64,000 nucleotides of DNA. Origin: Phocoenobacter atlanticus (GTDB taxonomy: Bacteria; Pseudomonadota; Gammaproteobacteria; Enterobacterales; Pasteurellaceae). The position numbers and the translations under genes are program-made. The DNA lies in assembly GCF_030764225.1 (NCBI RefSeq), contig NZ_JASAXH010000001.1; one strand, written 5' to 3'. The notes beneath the pieces are model-generated. The model saw only the letters and a list, made by a program, of their open reading frames with translations, ran no database searches and was not told the origin of the DNA. Of this stretch, positions 16,755-24,430 are shown in pieces. Numbering within the stretch: position 1 is the first letter of the stretch; every line of letters starts with the position of its first letter.

Positions 16755-17330
16755 GTGATAAATAATGCAATCAATAATTCCTTTTCTGATCAGCAATTAA
16801 ACGAAATTCGAGAGCAGATGTTAAAATTTGCTTACTTACAACTTAACAATAGTGATATTGCAGAAGATATGGTTCAAGAGGCATTATTAGGTGCTTTAAA
16901 TAATATTACTCACTTTAAACGTCAAGCAGCACTTAAGACATGGATCTTTGCAATTTTAAAAAATAAGATTATTGATTATCTGCGTCAAAAAGATCGCTTA
17001 GTGCTAGAAAGTGATTTAATCACAGAAGAGAATGAAAATACATTTTTTGATCAAAAAGATCACTGGAAACCACAATATAGCCAAACGTCGTGGCAAGATA
17101 ATGAAGATAAAATTTACTCAAAAGAATTTTGGTTGATTTTTGAAGCCTGTTTAACTTATTTACCTGCCAAGCAAGCTCAGGTCTTTATGATGAGGGAGTA
17201 TTTAGACTTTCCATCAAAAGAAATTTGTGAAACCGTTAAAATCACAACGAGTAATTTACATATTTTGTTATATCGTGCCAGATTACAATTACAGCATTGT
17301 TTGTCTAGAAAGTTAAAATTGGAGGATTAA
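16755..17330 (+). CDS. ECF-type RNA polymerase sigma factor
   Basis: 191 residues from a GTG start. Region 2 (LKFAYLQLNNSDIAEDMVQEAL, then LKTWIFAILKNKIIDYLRQ) and region 4 (LPAKQAQVFMMREYLDF, then ITTSNLHILLYRARLQL) are clear, with no other domain. The frame is open from 16635, but the GTG at 16755 has AAGGAAG eight bases upstream and starts just before the conserved region. It is followed 2 bases later by a small zinc-binding anti-sigma gene and is divergent from msrAB-ccdA-redoxin. Neisseria has an ECF factor that drives msrAB, so periplasmic oxidation of methionine is the likely signal here too; that is inference. Confidence 0.9.
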   Translation: MINNAINNSFSDQQLNEIREQMLKFAYLQLNNSDIAEDMVQEALLGALNNITHFKRQAALKTWIFAILKNKIIDYLRQKDRLVLESDLITEENENTFFDQKDHWKPQYSQTSWQDNEDKIYSKEFWLIFEACLTYLPAKQAQVFMMREYLDFPSKEICETVKITTSNLHILLYRARLQLQHCLSRKLKLED

Positions 17331-17332
17331 AA

Positions 17333-17506
17333 ATGAAATGTTTACAAGTCACGCAATTAGTTTCACAATCCCGCGAAAGAAAATTAAAATTCAATGAAAA
17401 GTGTGGAGTGATGGCTCATTTAGTTATTTGTCCTCAATGTCGTCATTTTAAAAAAAATTGTCAACAAATGAGTGAAATTATGAAAAAATTTGCGAATGAA
17501 GAGTAA
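17333..17506 (+). CDS. Small zinc-binding anti-sigma factor (ZAS-like)
   Basis: 57 residues. The key feature is HLVICPQC, an H-x3-C-x2-C zinc anti-sigma motif, with a further Cys seven residues before the His. The ribosome site GGAGG lies 8 bases upstream, overlapping the end of the sigma gene, and only 2 bases separate the two frames. There is no membrane helix, so it would be a soluble, possibly thiol-responsive regulator of the preceding sigma factor, like MseR of Neisseria. A strong terminator starts 2 bases after the stop codon. Confidence 0.85.
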   Translation: MKCLQVTQLVSQSRERKLKFNEKCGVMAHLVICPQCRHFKKNCQQMSEIMKKFANEE

Positions 17507-17507
17507 A

Positions 17508-17562
17508 ACAAGCGGTAAGATAAAAAGAAAAATTTGCAAATTTTGTGTTTTATCTTACCGCT
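17508..17562. terminator. Inverted uptake-signal terminator after the sigma/anti-sigma operon
   Basis: A perfect 15-bp stem, AGCGGTAAGATAAAA (17511-17525) with TTTTATCTTACCGCT (17548-17562), is built from two facing uptake signals. The left arm is preceded by ACA to give ACAAGCGGT. The loop holds the usual AATTTGCAAATT core. It begins 2 bases after the stop codon. Confidence 0.85.
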
Positions 17563-17657
17563 AGGGTTATTGTATTCATTTTATTGAAATAACAGAAAAG
17601 CCCCCCATATTAGGGTTTTATTATTGATATATTTAAAATAGAGTTGGAGATTAAGTT

Positions 17658-18521
17658 ATGATGAGAATGTTTTTATTCCTAGCAACCAATATGGGTGTAA
17701 TGATTGTTTTAGGAATTATTTTAAGTTTAACAGGAATTGAGCGTAGCAGTTTAACTGGCTTGTTATTAATGGCAACAATGTTTGGATTTGCGGGTTCTAT
17801 TATTTCGTTATTTTTATCCAAAACAATGGCACTGCGTTCTGTGGGAGCGGAAATTATTCAAACCCCTCGCAACAATGCAGAGCAGTGGTTAATGGATACC
17901 GTACAACGTCAAACAGAGCAAGCAGGTATTCCAATGGTTGATGTTGCTATTTATCATTCTGCCGATGTGAATGCTTTTGCAACTGGGGCAACTAAAAAAG
18001 GGTCACTTGTTGCAGTAAGTACAGGGTTACTTAATACAATGACACAAGAGGAAGCAGAGGCGGTGATTGCTCACGAGGTATCGCATATTGCCAATGGTGA
18101 TATGGTGACAATGACTTTATTACAAGGTGTGTTAAATACTTTTGTGATTTTTATCTCTAGAGTGATTGCGAGTGTGATTTCTCGAGGAGAAAATGGGCAA
18201 AGCCGTAGTACAGGTATGTATTTTCTTGTTTCAATGGTATTAGAATTTGCATTAGGTATATTAGCGAGTATGATTGCAATGTGGTTTTCACGTTATCGTG
18301 AATTTAGAGCAGATGCAGGTTCAGCCAGTTTAGTTGGGAAAGAAAAAATGATTGCAGCATTGCAACGGTTACAATCTATTCACGAACCACAAGAAATGCA
18401 AGGTTCATTGTCTGCTTTTATGATTAATGTAACAAGCAAAGAATTATTTAGTAGCCACCCACCATTAGAAAAACGAATTGAAGCATTAAGAAATTTATCT
18501 CAGTTTGAACAAGCAAAGTAA
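17658..18521 (+). CDS. htpX: Membrane metalloprotease HtpX
   Basis: 287 residues. Two helices lie at the N-terminus (about 4-24 and 33-53) and two more near 150-170 and 190-215. The cytoplasmic M48 active site HEVSH is at 139-143 and the third ligand is in REFRADAGSASL. HtpX degrades misfolded inner-membrane proteins alongside FtsH. GGAG lies upstream of two adjacent ATG codons at 17658 and 17661; either may be used. It is followed 10 bases later by hinT. Confidence 0.96.
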   Translation: MMRMFLFLATNMGVMIVLGIILSLTGIERSSLTGLLLMATMFGFAGSIISLFLSKTMALRSVGAEIIQTPRNNAEQWLMDTVQRQTEQAGIPMVDVAIYHSADVNAFATGATKKGSLVAVSTGLLNTMTQEEAEAVIAHEVSHIANGDMVTMTLLQGVLNTFVIFISRVIASVISRGENGQSRSTGMYFLVSMVLEFALGILASMIAMWFSRYREFRADAGSASLVGKEKMIAALQRLQSIHEPQEMQGSLSAFMINVTSKELFSSHPPLEKRIEALRNLSQFEQAK

Positions 18522-18531
18522 GGAAAATAAA

Positions 18532-18885
18532 ATGGAAAAACAGTATCCAGAAACAATTTTTAGTAAAATCATTAGCAAAGAAATTCCAGCAGATATCGTC
18601 TATCAAGATGAGTTAGTCACGGCTTTTAGAGATATTTCTCCTCAAGCTAAAACTCATATTTTAATTATTCCTAACAAATTTATTCCAACAGTCAATCACG
18701 TGACTACAGAAGATGAGTTGGTACTAGGACGCTTAATGACGGTAGCTGCAAAAATTGCCAAAGAAGAAGGAATTGCAGAAGAGGGTTATCGCTTAGTAAT
18801 GAATTGTAATAAACACGGCGGACAAGAAGTGTTTCATATTCATTTACATCTTATTGGTGGTGAGCAACTGGGAAAAATGGTTTAA
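18532..18885 (+). CDS. hinT: HIT-family purine nucleoside phosphoramidase
   Basis: 117-residue HinT with the histidine triad HIHLHL (His102, 104 and 106) in its usual C-terminal place and an N-terminal TIFSKIISKEIPADIVY typical of HinT. It hydrolyses adenosine 5'-phosphoramidate and related substrates. The ATG at 18532 has AAGGAAA in front; an earlier in-frame start at 18505 overlaps htpX and is not needed. The order hinT-ycfL-thiK follows E. coli, except that lpoB is absent between ycfL and thiK. Confidence 0.96.
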   Translation: MEKQYPETIFSKIISKEIPADIVYQDELVTAFRDISPQAKTHILIIPNKFIPTVNHVTTEDELVLGRLMTVAAKIAKEEGIAEEGYRLVMNCNKHGGQEVFHIHLHLIGGEQLGKMV

Positions 18886-18902
18886 AAAATAGGTAAAATT
18901 CA

Positions 18903-19271
18903 GTGAAAAAAGCAATCTTATTCAAAATAGTCACCATATTCACGTCTTTGATAGTGTTAAGTGGTTGTATTAGTAAACATACCGATTCACTAGGTGTGGC
19001 AACCAATCGACCATTAGTTAATATTGCAGAGAATATTGCCTCACAGCTTGATGTAGATGCAGAAGTAGAGTATTTGGCTATAAAAAATAGCTCAACTAAA
19101 GAAGTGAATTTAGCTTATAAATTGTTTTGGTATAGTCAACGAGGTACAACCCAAGTTGGAACAGATGAATGGCATAATTTAGCGTTAAAGCCTTCCCAAA
19201 AACAACAGATTGAGCTAAATAAACCAACACAGCAAAGTTATTATTATCGTATTTATATACGTAAAAACTAA
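18903..19271 (+). CDS. ycfL: YcfL-family lipoprotein
   Basis: 122 residues from a GTG start, with a lipoprotein signal ending VLSGC (Cys22). The body matches the YcfL (DUF1425) pattern: a small beta-rich domain with EYLAIKNSSTKEVNLAYKLFWY and a WHNLALKP segment. The function of the family is not known. Location between hinT and thiK supports the assignment. Confidence 0.85.
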   Translation: MKKAILFKIVTIFTSLIVLSGCISKHTDSLGVATNRPLVNIAENIASQLDVDAEVEYLAIKNSSTKEVNLAYKLFWYSQRGTTQVGTDEWHNLALKPSQKQQIELNKPTQQSYYYRIYIRKN

Positions 19272-19276
19272 TTTAA

Positions 19277-20038
19277 ATGAACCTAGAAAATTGGCTTGAA
19301 AACTATTTTAAACAAGCGGTCACATTTGTAAAAAATTCTGCAAATCTAACCGCTTGTAGTCAAATAATTGAGCTGGAGAATGGCGAGTGTTATATTCTTC
19401 ATCAACAAAGTGAACGGGCAACAAACTTAGGGATTAATTATGGATTAGAATGGCAAATTTTAAATACTATCACACCGCTTAATATTGCCCCTAACGTGCT
19501 TTACCATAATCAACACTTCACTATATTAAGCTATATTCAAGGTGCAGAAGTTACTCAATTTACGCTCCCCTTACTCTCTCAATTAGCACAGCATCTTGCT
19601 AAGTTACATCAATTTAATGATCCACAAGCGGTACGATTTTTACAAAAATTTGCAAATTTTGATATTGTAGAGCGTTGTCATTTTTTATACAAACAACTTA
19701 CTTTACAACAAAAGCAATGTATTGATATCTCTATATTAAAACCGATCAAACCTTTTGCAAAGAGTATCTGTCATCACGATTTACATTTAGGTAATTTTAT
19801 AGAAAATGATGGTCAATTATTTTTAATTGATTGGGAATATGCCGCTGTTTCAGATCCTGCGTTGGATATCGCTCTTTTTTTCAATGCTAATGAGCTTACA
19901 ATAGAACAGAAAAATTATTTTTTTGATTATTATCTGGTGCTAACCAAATTTAATCAACAGGCATTTAAATCAAAAATTAATGAATACCAAATAGTGGTTA
20001 ACCTATTAAACCAAGTGTGGGAAGAAGTAGCGAAATAA
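19277..20038 (+). CDS. thiK: Aminoglycoside phosphotransferase-fold kinase, probable thiamine kinase
   Basis: 253 residues of the choline kinase/APH superfamily. The catalytic loop is ICHHDLHLGNF near 165-175, and the metal-binding Asp is in LIDWEYAAVSDPALDIALFF near 187. Position after hinT-ycfL is that of E. coli thiK (ycfN), which phosphorylates thiamine for salvage. A choline or other small-molecule kinase cannot be ruled out from the sequence. The first 30 codons contain two facing uptake signals, so that part of the protein (FKQAVTFVKNSANLTACS) is shaped by the repeat rather than by conservation. Confidence 0.75.
   Translation: MNLENWLENYFKQAVTFVKNSANLTACSQIIELENGECYILHQQSERATNLGINYGLEWQILNTITPLNIAPNVLYHNQHFTILSYIQGAEVTQFTLPLLSQLAQHLAKLHQFNDPQAVRFLQKFANFDIVERCHFLYKQLTLQQKQCIDISILKPIKPFAKSICHHDLHLGNFIENDGQLFLIDWEYAAVSDPALDIALFFNANELTIEQKNYFFDYYLVLTKFNQQAFKSKINEYQIVVNLLNQVWEEVAK
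19312..19357. repeat. Inverted pair of DNA uptake signals inside thiK
   Basis: ACAAGCGGT at 19312-19320 faces ACCGCTTGT at 19349-19357, with ACATTTGTAAAA and TTCTGCAAAT between them. The same arrangement is found between genes as a terminator; here it lies within codons 12-27 of thiK. Confidence 0.85.
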
Positions 20039-20074
20039 AAAAATCCCTCATCTTTCTAATAGAATGATGAGGGA
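20037..20074 (-). terminator. Intrinsic terminator of asnS
   Basis: Stem TCCCTCATC (20044-20052) / GATGAGGGA (20066-20074). Read on the minus strand it is followed by a T7 run, ending asnS. It also separates the convergent thiK. Confidence 0.85.
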
Positions 20075-20112
20075 GTAAATTATTATAAATCCAACCAAGT
20101 GGTGACTTTTAA

Positions 20113-21516
20113 TTAAAAATTCGCATTTCGTGGTGCACGTGGGAATGGGATAACATCACGAATATTTTGTAAACCTGTTACATAAACAATCAAACGTTCA
20201 AACCCTAATCCAAATCCTGAATGAGGTACTGAACCGTATTTACGTAAATCACGGTACCACCAGTAATCTTCAGGGTTTAATCCCATTTCTTCCATACGTG
20301 CATCTAACACCTCTAAACGTTCTTCACGTTGTGAACCACCGATGATCTCGCCAATTCCAGGTGCTAAAACATCCATTGCAGCAACGGTTTTACCGTCATC
20401 ATTTAAACGCATATAGAAAGCTTTAATATCTTTTGGATAGTTTTTCACCACCACTGGCGATTTAAAGTGTTCTTCTGCTAAATAGCGTTCGTGTTCTGAT
20501 GAAAGGTCAATTCCCCATTCAACGGCAAATTCAAATTTTTTGCCTGATTTTAATAATACATCAATCGCATCAGTGTAATCAATTTGAGCAAAATCAGAAT
20601 TGACAAAACTTTCTAAACGTTCAATAACGCTTTTATCAATGTGTTTAGCGAAGAATTGTAAATCATCAGCACGTTCTGTTAAAACGGCGTTAAATACATA
20701 TTTCAACATTCTTTCTGCAAGGGCTGCATTGTCTGCTAAATTAGCAAAAGCCACTTCAGGTTCCACCATCCAAAATTCAGCGAGATGACGTGTGGTATTT
20801 GAGTTTTCCGCACGGAATGTTGGACCAAAAGTATATACTTTACTTAATGCACAAGCATAGGTTTCAGCATTTAATTGACCAGATACCGTTAAAAATGCTT
20901 CTTTACCAAAAAAATCTTCATTAAAGTCAATCTCACCTTTTTCTGTACGAGGTAAGTTTTCTAAGTCTAAGGTAGAAACACGGAACATTTCGCCCGCACC
21001 TTCGGTGTCAGACGCTGTGATTAATGGTGTTGCTACCCAATAAAACCCTTCTTCGTGGAAGAAGCGGTGAATGGCTTGCGCCAAACAGTGGCGAACACGA
21101 GTCACCGCACCAATTAAATTTGTACGAGGGCGTAAGTGGGCAACTTCACGTAAATACTCCATAGAGTGACGTTTTGCTGCCATTGGGTAAGTATCAGGAT
21201 CTTCAACCCAACCCACCACTTTAACTTGTGTTGCGTGAAGTTCGACAGCTTGCCCTTTTGCAGGTGATTCAACAACCGTCCCAGTTACCTCGACAGAGCA
21301 ACCTGCGGTAAGTTTTAATACTTCTTGTTGATAATTTTCAATATCGTTATTAACGATAGCCTGAATAGGATCAAAACAAGACCCATCATAGACCGCAAGG
21401 AAAGATAATCCTGCTTTAGAATCACGGCGAGTACGTACCCAACCACGAACAGTAATTGTTTTACCAACGGTAATTTTTTCTGATAACACATCAGAAATAG
21501 AAGAAAATTGTGACAT
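20113..21516 (-). CDS. asnS: Asparaginyl-tRNA synthetase
   Basis: 467-residue class IIb synthetase charging tRNA-Asn. It has an N-terminal OB-fold anticodon domain (VRGWVRTRRDSKAGLSFLAVYDG near 24-46). Class II motif 2 is GPTFRAENSNTTRHLAEFWMVEPE near 231, in which AEFWMVE marks AsnRS rather than AspRS. Motif 3 GFGLGFERL is near 440. Length equals the E. coli enzyme. Transcribed alone, with its own terminator. Confidence 0.98.
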   Translation of the reverse strand: MSQFSSISDVLSEKITVGKTITVRGWVRTRRDSKAGLSFLAVYDGSCFDPIQAIVNNDIENYQQEVLKLTAGCSVEVTGTVVESPAKGQAVELHATQVKVVGWVEDPDTYPMAAKRHSMEYLREVAHLRPRTNLIGAVTRVRHCLAQAIHRFFHEEGFYWVATPLITASDTEGAGEMFRVSTLDLENLPRTEKGEIDFNEDFFGKEAFLTVSGQLNAETYACALSKVYTFGPTFRAENSNTTRHLAEFWMVEPEVAFANLADNAALAERMLKYVFNAVLTERADDLQFFAKHIDKSVIERLESFVNSDFAQIDYTDAIDVLLKSGKKFEFAVEWGIDLSSEHERYLAEEHFKSPVVVKNYPKDIKAFYMRLNDDGKTVAAMDVLAPGIGEIIGGSQREERLEVLDARMEEMGLNPEDYWWYRDLRKYGSVPHSGFGLGFERLIVYVTGLQNIRDVIPFPRAPRNANF

Positions 21517-21537
21517 TATTACCTCAATATATTTTAA

Positions 21538-21969
21538 TTATTTTGTTAGTTTAAATGGAAAATTGGAATATGGCATACCATTTACTTTTATTGTTAAAGT
21601 ATAGTCCCCTAAAGGGTCTTCTTTTGAAAAATACCAACAGTTATTACTGATAAAACCATCTTGAGAGCTTTCTTTTTTTGAAAGAAGAGTGTGTTTTGTT
21701 TTATTACTATTTGTTACTGTTGTACTGGTTCCATTATCAAAATAGCCATTTGGAGGAGAGGTAAATTCCTCTACAATGTCATACTGAGTATTAGCTTCAA
21801 GATCACTGATATCCCAACATAAACGAGTCTTTTTCTTTGAAATAGAAATAGTATTTGTTTCTGAAGAATTATCAATGTGTATTTTTACGTTCGGTTCTGC
21901 AAAACTTGTTTGAGTACTAAATAGTAAAATAAGACCAGTAATGAGTGTTGCTAAGTTTAATTTTTTCAT
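21538..21969 (-). CDS. Secreted protein of unknown function
   Basis: 143 residues from the ATG at 21969, which has GGA seven bases upstream. The signal peptide is clear (hydrophobic core LATLITGLILLF, cleavage near TSFAEP). The mature part, about 118 residues, has only two cysteines (TRLCWD and NNCWYF), likely one disulfide, and looks like an all-beta domain with repeated Thr/Ser/Asn-rich strands. I recognise no family. An upstream extension of the frame to 22089 overlaps yoaH and is not used. It follows yoaH by 19 bases and ends 21 bases before the asnS start, possibly cotranscribed with yoaH. Confidence 0.75.
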   Translation of the reverse strand: MKKLNLATLITGLILLFSTQTSFAEPNVKIHIDNSSETNTISISKKKTRLCWDISDLEANTQYDIVEEFTSPPNGYFDNGTSTTVTNSNKTKHTLLSKKESSQDGFISNNCWYFSKEDPLGDYTLTIKVNGMPYSNFPFKLTK

Positions 21970-21988
21970 AGTGATTTCCATTATAGAG

Positions 21989-22141
21989 TTAAATTTGTTT
22001 GCTAGATTGTTCACGTAACTGTTTTGCAACGAGATTAATTGCTTCTCCGTGTGCCATTCCTTGCTGTACGAGTTGTTGAATTTTTTCAACTGCTTGTTGC
22101 TGTTGTTCGTGGGTTAACTCAAGCTGAGTATCATTATACAT
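21989..22141 (-). CDS. yoaH: YoaH family (UPF0181) small protein
   Basis: A 50-residue gene. Its core LTHEQQQQAVEKIQQLVQQG, followed by an MAHGEAINLVAKQLRE segment, matches E. coli YoaH closely. AGGAAAG lies just before the ATG at 22141. It sits 24 bases after the TPM protein gene on the same strand. The family has no known function. Confidence 0.9.
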   Translation of the reverse strand: MYNDTQLELTHEQQQQAVEKIQQLVQQGMAHGEAINLVAKQLREQSSKQI

Positions 22142-22165
22142 CTTTTCTTTCCTCTTTTTCTAGTA

Positions 22166-22930
22166 TTACCAACTTCCGCCAGCACCACCGCCACCAGAAC
22201 TTCCTCCGCCGAAGCCACCGCCTCCGCCAAAGCCTCCACTTCCAAAACCACTGTTGCCTCCACCAAATCTACCAGAATGATGAGACATTGAGCCAATACC
22301 CCCTAGTGAGCTTGGACTTACATAGTGATTTTTACGTCCAATACTATTAAAAATAACAAATAATAGGAATGCAACGCCTAAAAAAATAAAGAAACCATCA
22401 AAAGGATCGGCTTTCTCTTTTTCTGATTCTAGTGGTTTATATTCTCCCTTTGTAGCTTGAATAATGGCAGATAAGCCACTTGCAATACCTTCTGCATATT
22501 TGTTCTGTTTAAAAAAGGGAACAATATTATGGCGAATAATAGTCGAAGCAATAGCATCAGGCAAAGCACCTTCTAAGCCTCTACCTGTTGCAATAAAAAG
22601 TTTATGATCATTTTTGGCAATCAGTAATAATACGCCATTATTTTCTTTTTGGCGTCCAATTCCCCATTTATTAAATAAATTAAAGCTATAACTAGAAACG
22701 TCTTCTCCCTCAGTGGAAGGAATAATCACGACTGCAATTTGTGAACTGGTTTTTTGACCATAATCGACAAGGGCAGTTTCTAATTGTTGTTGTTCCGGTT
22801 GGGTTAATGTTTTGGTGTAATCAGAGACATATTGAAAAGGTTTAGGCACATCAGGGTAATTTGCTTGAGCAGATAAACTGATAAAAAGAGCAAAGATAAT
22901 GCCAATATGTAATAAAATACGCTTTATCAT
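22166..22930 (-). CDS. TPM-domain protein with Gly-rich tail (YgcG-like)
   Basis: 254 residues: signal peptide (cleavage near SLSAQA), a TPM domain from about 28 to 150 (VSDYTKTLTQPEQQQLETAL, then GIGRQKENNGVLLLIAKND), one membrane helix near 190-210, and a C-terminal tail made largely of Gly and Ser ending GGSW. This is the standard build of YgcG-type proteins, which accompany LemA in many bacteria. The TPM domain has been linked to photosystem repair phosphatases in plants, but the bacterial role is unsettled. Its ATG overlaps the stop of the preceding TPM gene by 4 bases. Confidence 0.85.
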   Translation of the reverse strand: MIKRILLHIGIIFALFISLSAQANYPDVPKPFQYVSDYTKTLTQPEQQQLETALVDYGQKTSSQIAVVIIPSTEGEDVSSYSFNLFNKWGIGRQKENNGVLLLIAKNDHKLFIATGRGLEGALPDAIASTIIRHNIVPFFKQNKYAEGIASGLSAIIQATKGEYKPLESEKEKADPFDGFFIFLGVAFLLFVIFNSIGRKNHYVSPSSLGGIGSMSHHSGRFGGGNSGFGSGGFGGGGGFGGGSSGGGGAGGSW

Positions 22931-23373
22931 TTTATAATGACCTCATTTGAAAGTTCATCAATATCATCAGTTTGAATTGGGTAATATTTTATGAGTTGAG
23001 TTTCCACTTCTTTAATCCCATTGCAAATTGCTTGGGTAAAGTTACCGCGTTGACATTGCTGTTTCATTGCATCATACACTGCTTGCCAAAACTCATCACC
23101 GACTTTCTGATGAATACCTTTATCACCAATTACTGCCACATAATGCGGTTTAAAAGATAAATAGATTAACACCGCATTGTGTTGTGCCGTTTGATACATT
23201 TCTAATTCATTAAACAGTTGTTCAGCACGCTCAATCGCAGAATGGGTTTTCGCTTTACGTTCCACCACAACCCGTAATTCAGCGGAGGTGTGTTGTTCTA
23301 AATGAGCAATGGCTTGTTCAATTTGTTGTGTATCAACAGGTAATTTTTTACTAAAAAAAGAAAAGAGTTTCAT
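22927..23373 (-). CDS. Short TPM-domain protein
   Basis: 148 residues, a second TPM-type domain without signal peptide. The N-terminus is short and amphipathic, and the domain includes IEQAIAHLEQHTSAELRVVVE and AVLIYLSFKPHYVAVIGDKGIHQ. It overlaps the next gene by 4 bases (ATGA), so both TPM proteins are made together. With lemA upstream this gives lemA-TPM-TPM, a conserved trio in Gammaproteobacteria. Function is not established. Confidence 0.8.
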   Translation of the reverse strand: MKLFSFFSKKLPVDTQQIEQAIAHLEQHTSAELRVVVERKAKTHSAIERAEQLFNELEMYQTAQHNAVLIYLSFKPHYVAVIGDKGIHQKVGDEFWQAVYDAMKQQCQRGNFTQAICNGIKEVETQLIKYYPIQTDDIDELSNEVIIK

Positions 23374-23400
23374 CGTGTTACCATTGGTATAAATGACATC

Positions 23401-23454
23401 AAGCGGTTAGATGTTTACAAAAATTTGCAAATTTTTCATCAGATCTTACCGCTT
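23401..23454. repeat. Inverted uptake-signal hairpin between lemA and the TPM genes
   Basis: AAGCGGTTAGAT (23401-23412) pairs, with one mismatch, with ATCTTACCGCTT (23443-23454). An AATTTGCAAATT core is in the loop. It could partly end transcription within the lemA-TPM operon. Confidence 0.75.
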
Positions 23455-23469
23455 GCTAAGTCAATCATT

Positions 23470-24057
23470 TTAATTAAAGTTTACTGTTGGTGCATTTTCC
23501 ACACCTGCACTTGCTTTAAATTGTGGTTTTGATTGAAAACCAAATAAAGCTGCAAACAATTTAGTTGGGAATTGACGTACTTTTTTATTATATTCTTTTA
23601 CGGCATTATTAAAGTTATTACGTTCAACATTAATTCGGTTTTCCGTACCTTCAAGTTGAGCTTGTAAATTTAAAAATCCTTCGTGTGCTTTTAATTCAGG
23701 GTATCTTTCTACACTAACTAATAAACGAGCTAATGCTGAGTTTACGCCTTGTTGAGCTTGTTGGAATTTTTCCATCTGCTCTGGTGTTGCTTTGCTTGGG
23801 TCGATAGTAGTTTGCGTTGCTTTCGCACGAGCTTCAATCACTGCACTTAAGGTCTCTTTTTCAAAATTAGCTTGCCCTTTGACGGTATTCACTAAATTAG
23901 GAATTAAGTCTGCACGGCGTTGATAAGCTGACTCCACATTTCCCCAAACAGAATTGATATCTTCTTCTGCTGTAACTAAACCGTTATAACTATTTTTTAA
24001 GGTAAAACCACCCAAAACAGTGATAACGACTAAGCCGATTAAAATCCACTTTTTCAT
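23470..24057 (-). CDS. lemA: LemA family protein
   Basis: 195 residues: one N-terminal membrane helix (about 3-20), then a long helical LemA domain with VWGNVESAYQRRADLIPNLV near 40 and NNAVKEYNKKVRQFPTKLFA near 150. The C-terminus is short and Ala-rich. LemA proteins are membrane-anchored with the bulk on the outside; their job is unclear. The gene heads a group with two TPM genes after an intervening hairpin. Confidence 0.92.
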   Translation of the reverse strand: MKKWILIGLVVITVLGGFTLKNSYNGLVTAEEDINSVWGNVESAYQRRADLIPNLVNTVKGQANFEKETLSAVIEARAKATQTTIDPSKATPEQMEKFQQAQQGVNSALARLLVSVERYPELKAHEGFLNLQAQLEGTENRINVERNNFNNAVKEYNKKVRQFPTKLFAALFGFQSKPQFKASAGVENAPTVNFN

Positions 24058-24089
24058 AAATTAAACTCCCAATATATAGAAAATACATA

Positions 24090-24118
24090 GAAAAAAAGCG
24101 AGCATTTAACCGCTCGCT
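24090..24118 (-). terminator. Intrinsic terminator of rpsO
   Basis: Stem AGCGAGC (24097-24103) / GCTCGCT (24112-24118). On the minus strand it is followed by T7, 18 bases after the rpsO stop. Confidence 0.9.
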
Positions 24119-24136
24119 TCGTATTAAGTTTTGAAA

Positions 24137-24406
24137 TTAACGACGTAAACCTAAACGTGCGATAGTGTCTGCATAACGATTTAGATCCGTACGTTTTAAG
24201 TAATCTAAAAGTTTACGACGACGTGAAACCATTTTCAATAGACCACGACGACCGTGATGGTCTTTTTTGTGTTCTTTAAAGTGATTTTGTAAATGGTTAA
24301 TTTGAGCAGTTAAAAGAGCGATTTGAACTTCAGATGAACCAGTATCTTTTTCATCACGACCAAATTCAGCAACGATTTTTGCTTTTGCTTCTGCACTTAG
24401 AGACAT
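24137..24406 (-). CDS. rpsO: 30S ribosomal protein S15
   Basis: 89 residues, the exact length of bacterial S15, with the typical FGRDEKDTGSSEVQIALLT, INHLQNHFKEHKKDHHGRRGLL and a basic C-terminus. It binds 16S rRNA in the platform of the small subunit. AGGAG precedes the ATG. Unlike E. coli, pnp does not follow; the next gene on the strand is lemA. Confidence 0.98.
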   Translation of the reverse strand: MSLSAEAKAKIVAEFGRDEKDTGSSEVQIALLTAQINHLQNHFKEHKKDHHGRRGLLKMVSRRRKLLDYLKRTDLNRYADTIARLGLRR

Positions 24407-24430
24407 ATTTTTACTCCTAAAATAAGTAAG

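Noticed and set aside
22039..22350. 103-codon plus-strand frame over the TPM tail and yoaH
   Set aside because: It reads the complement of a Gly-codon-rich tail and of yoaH, both supported on the other strand.
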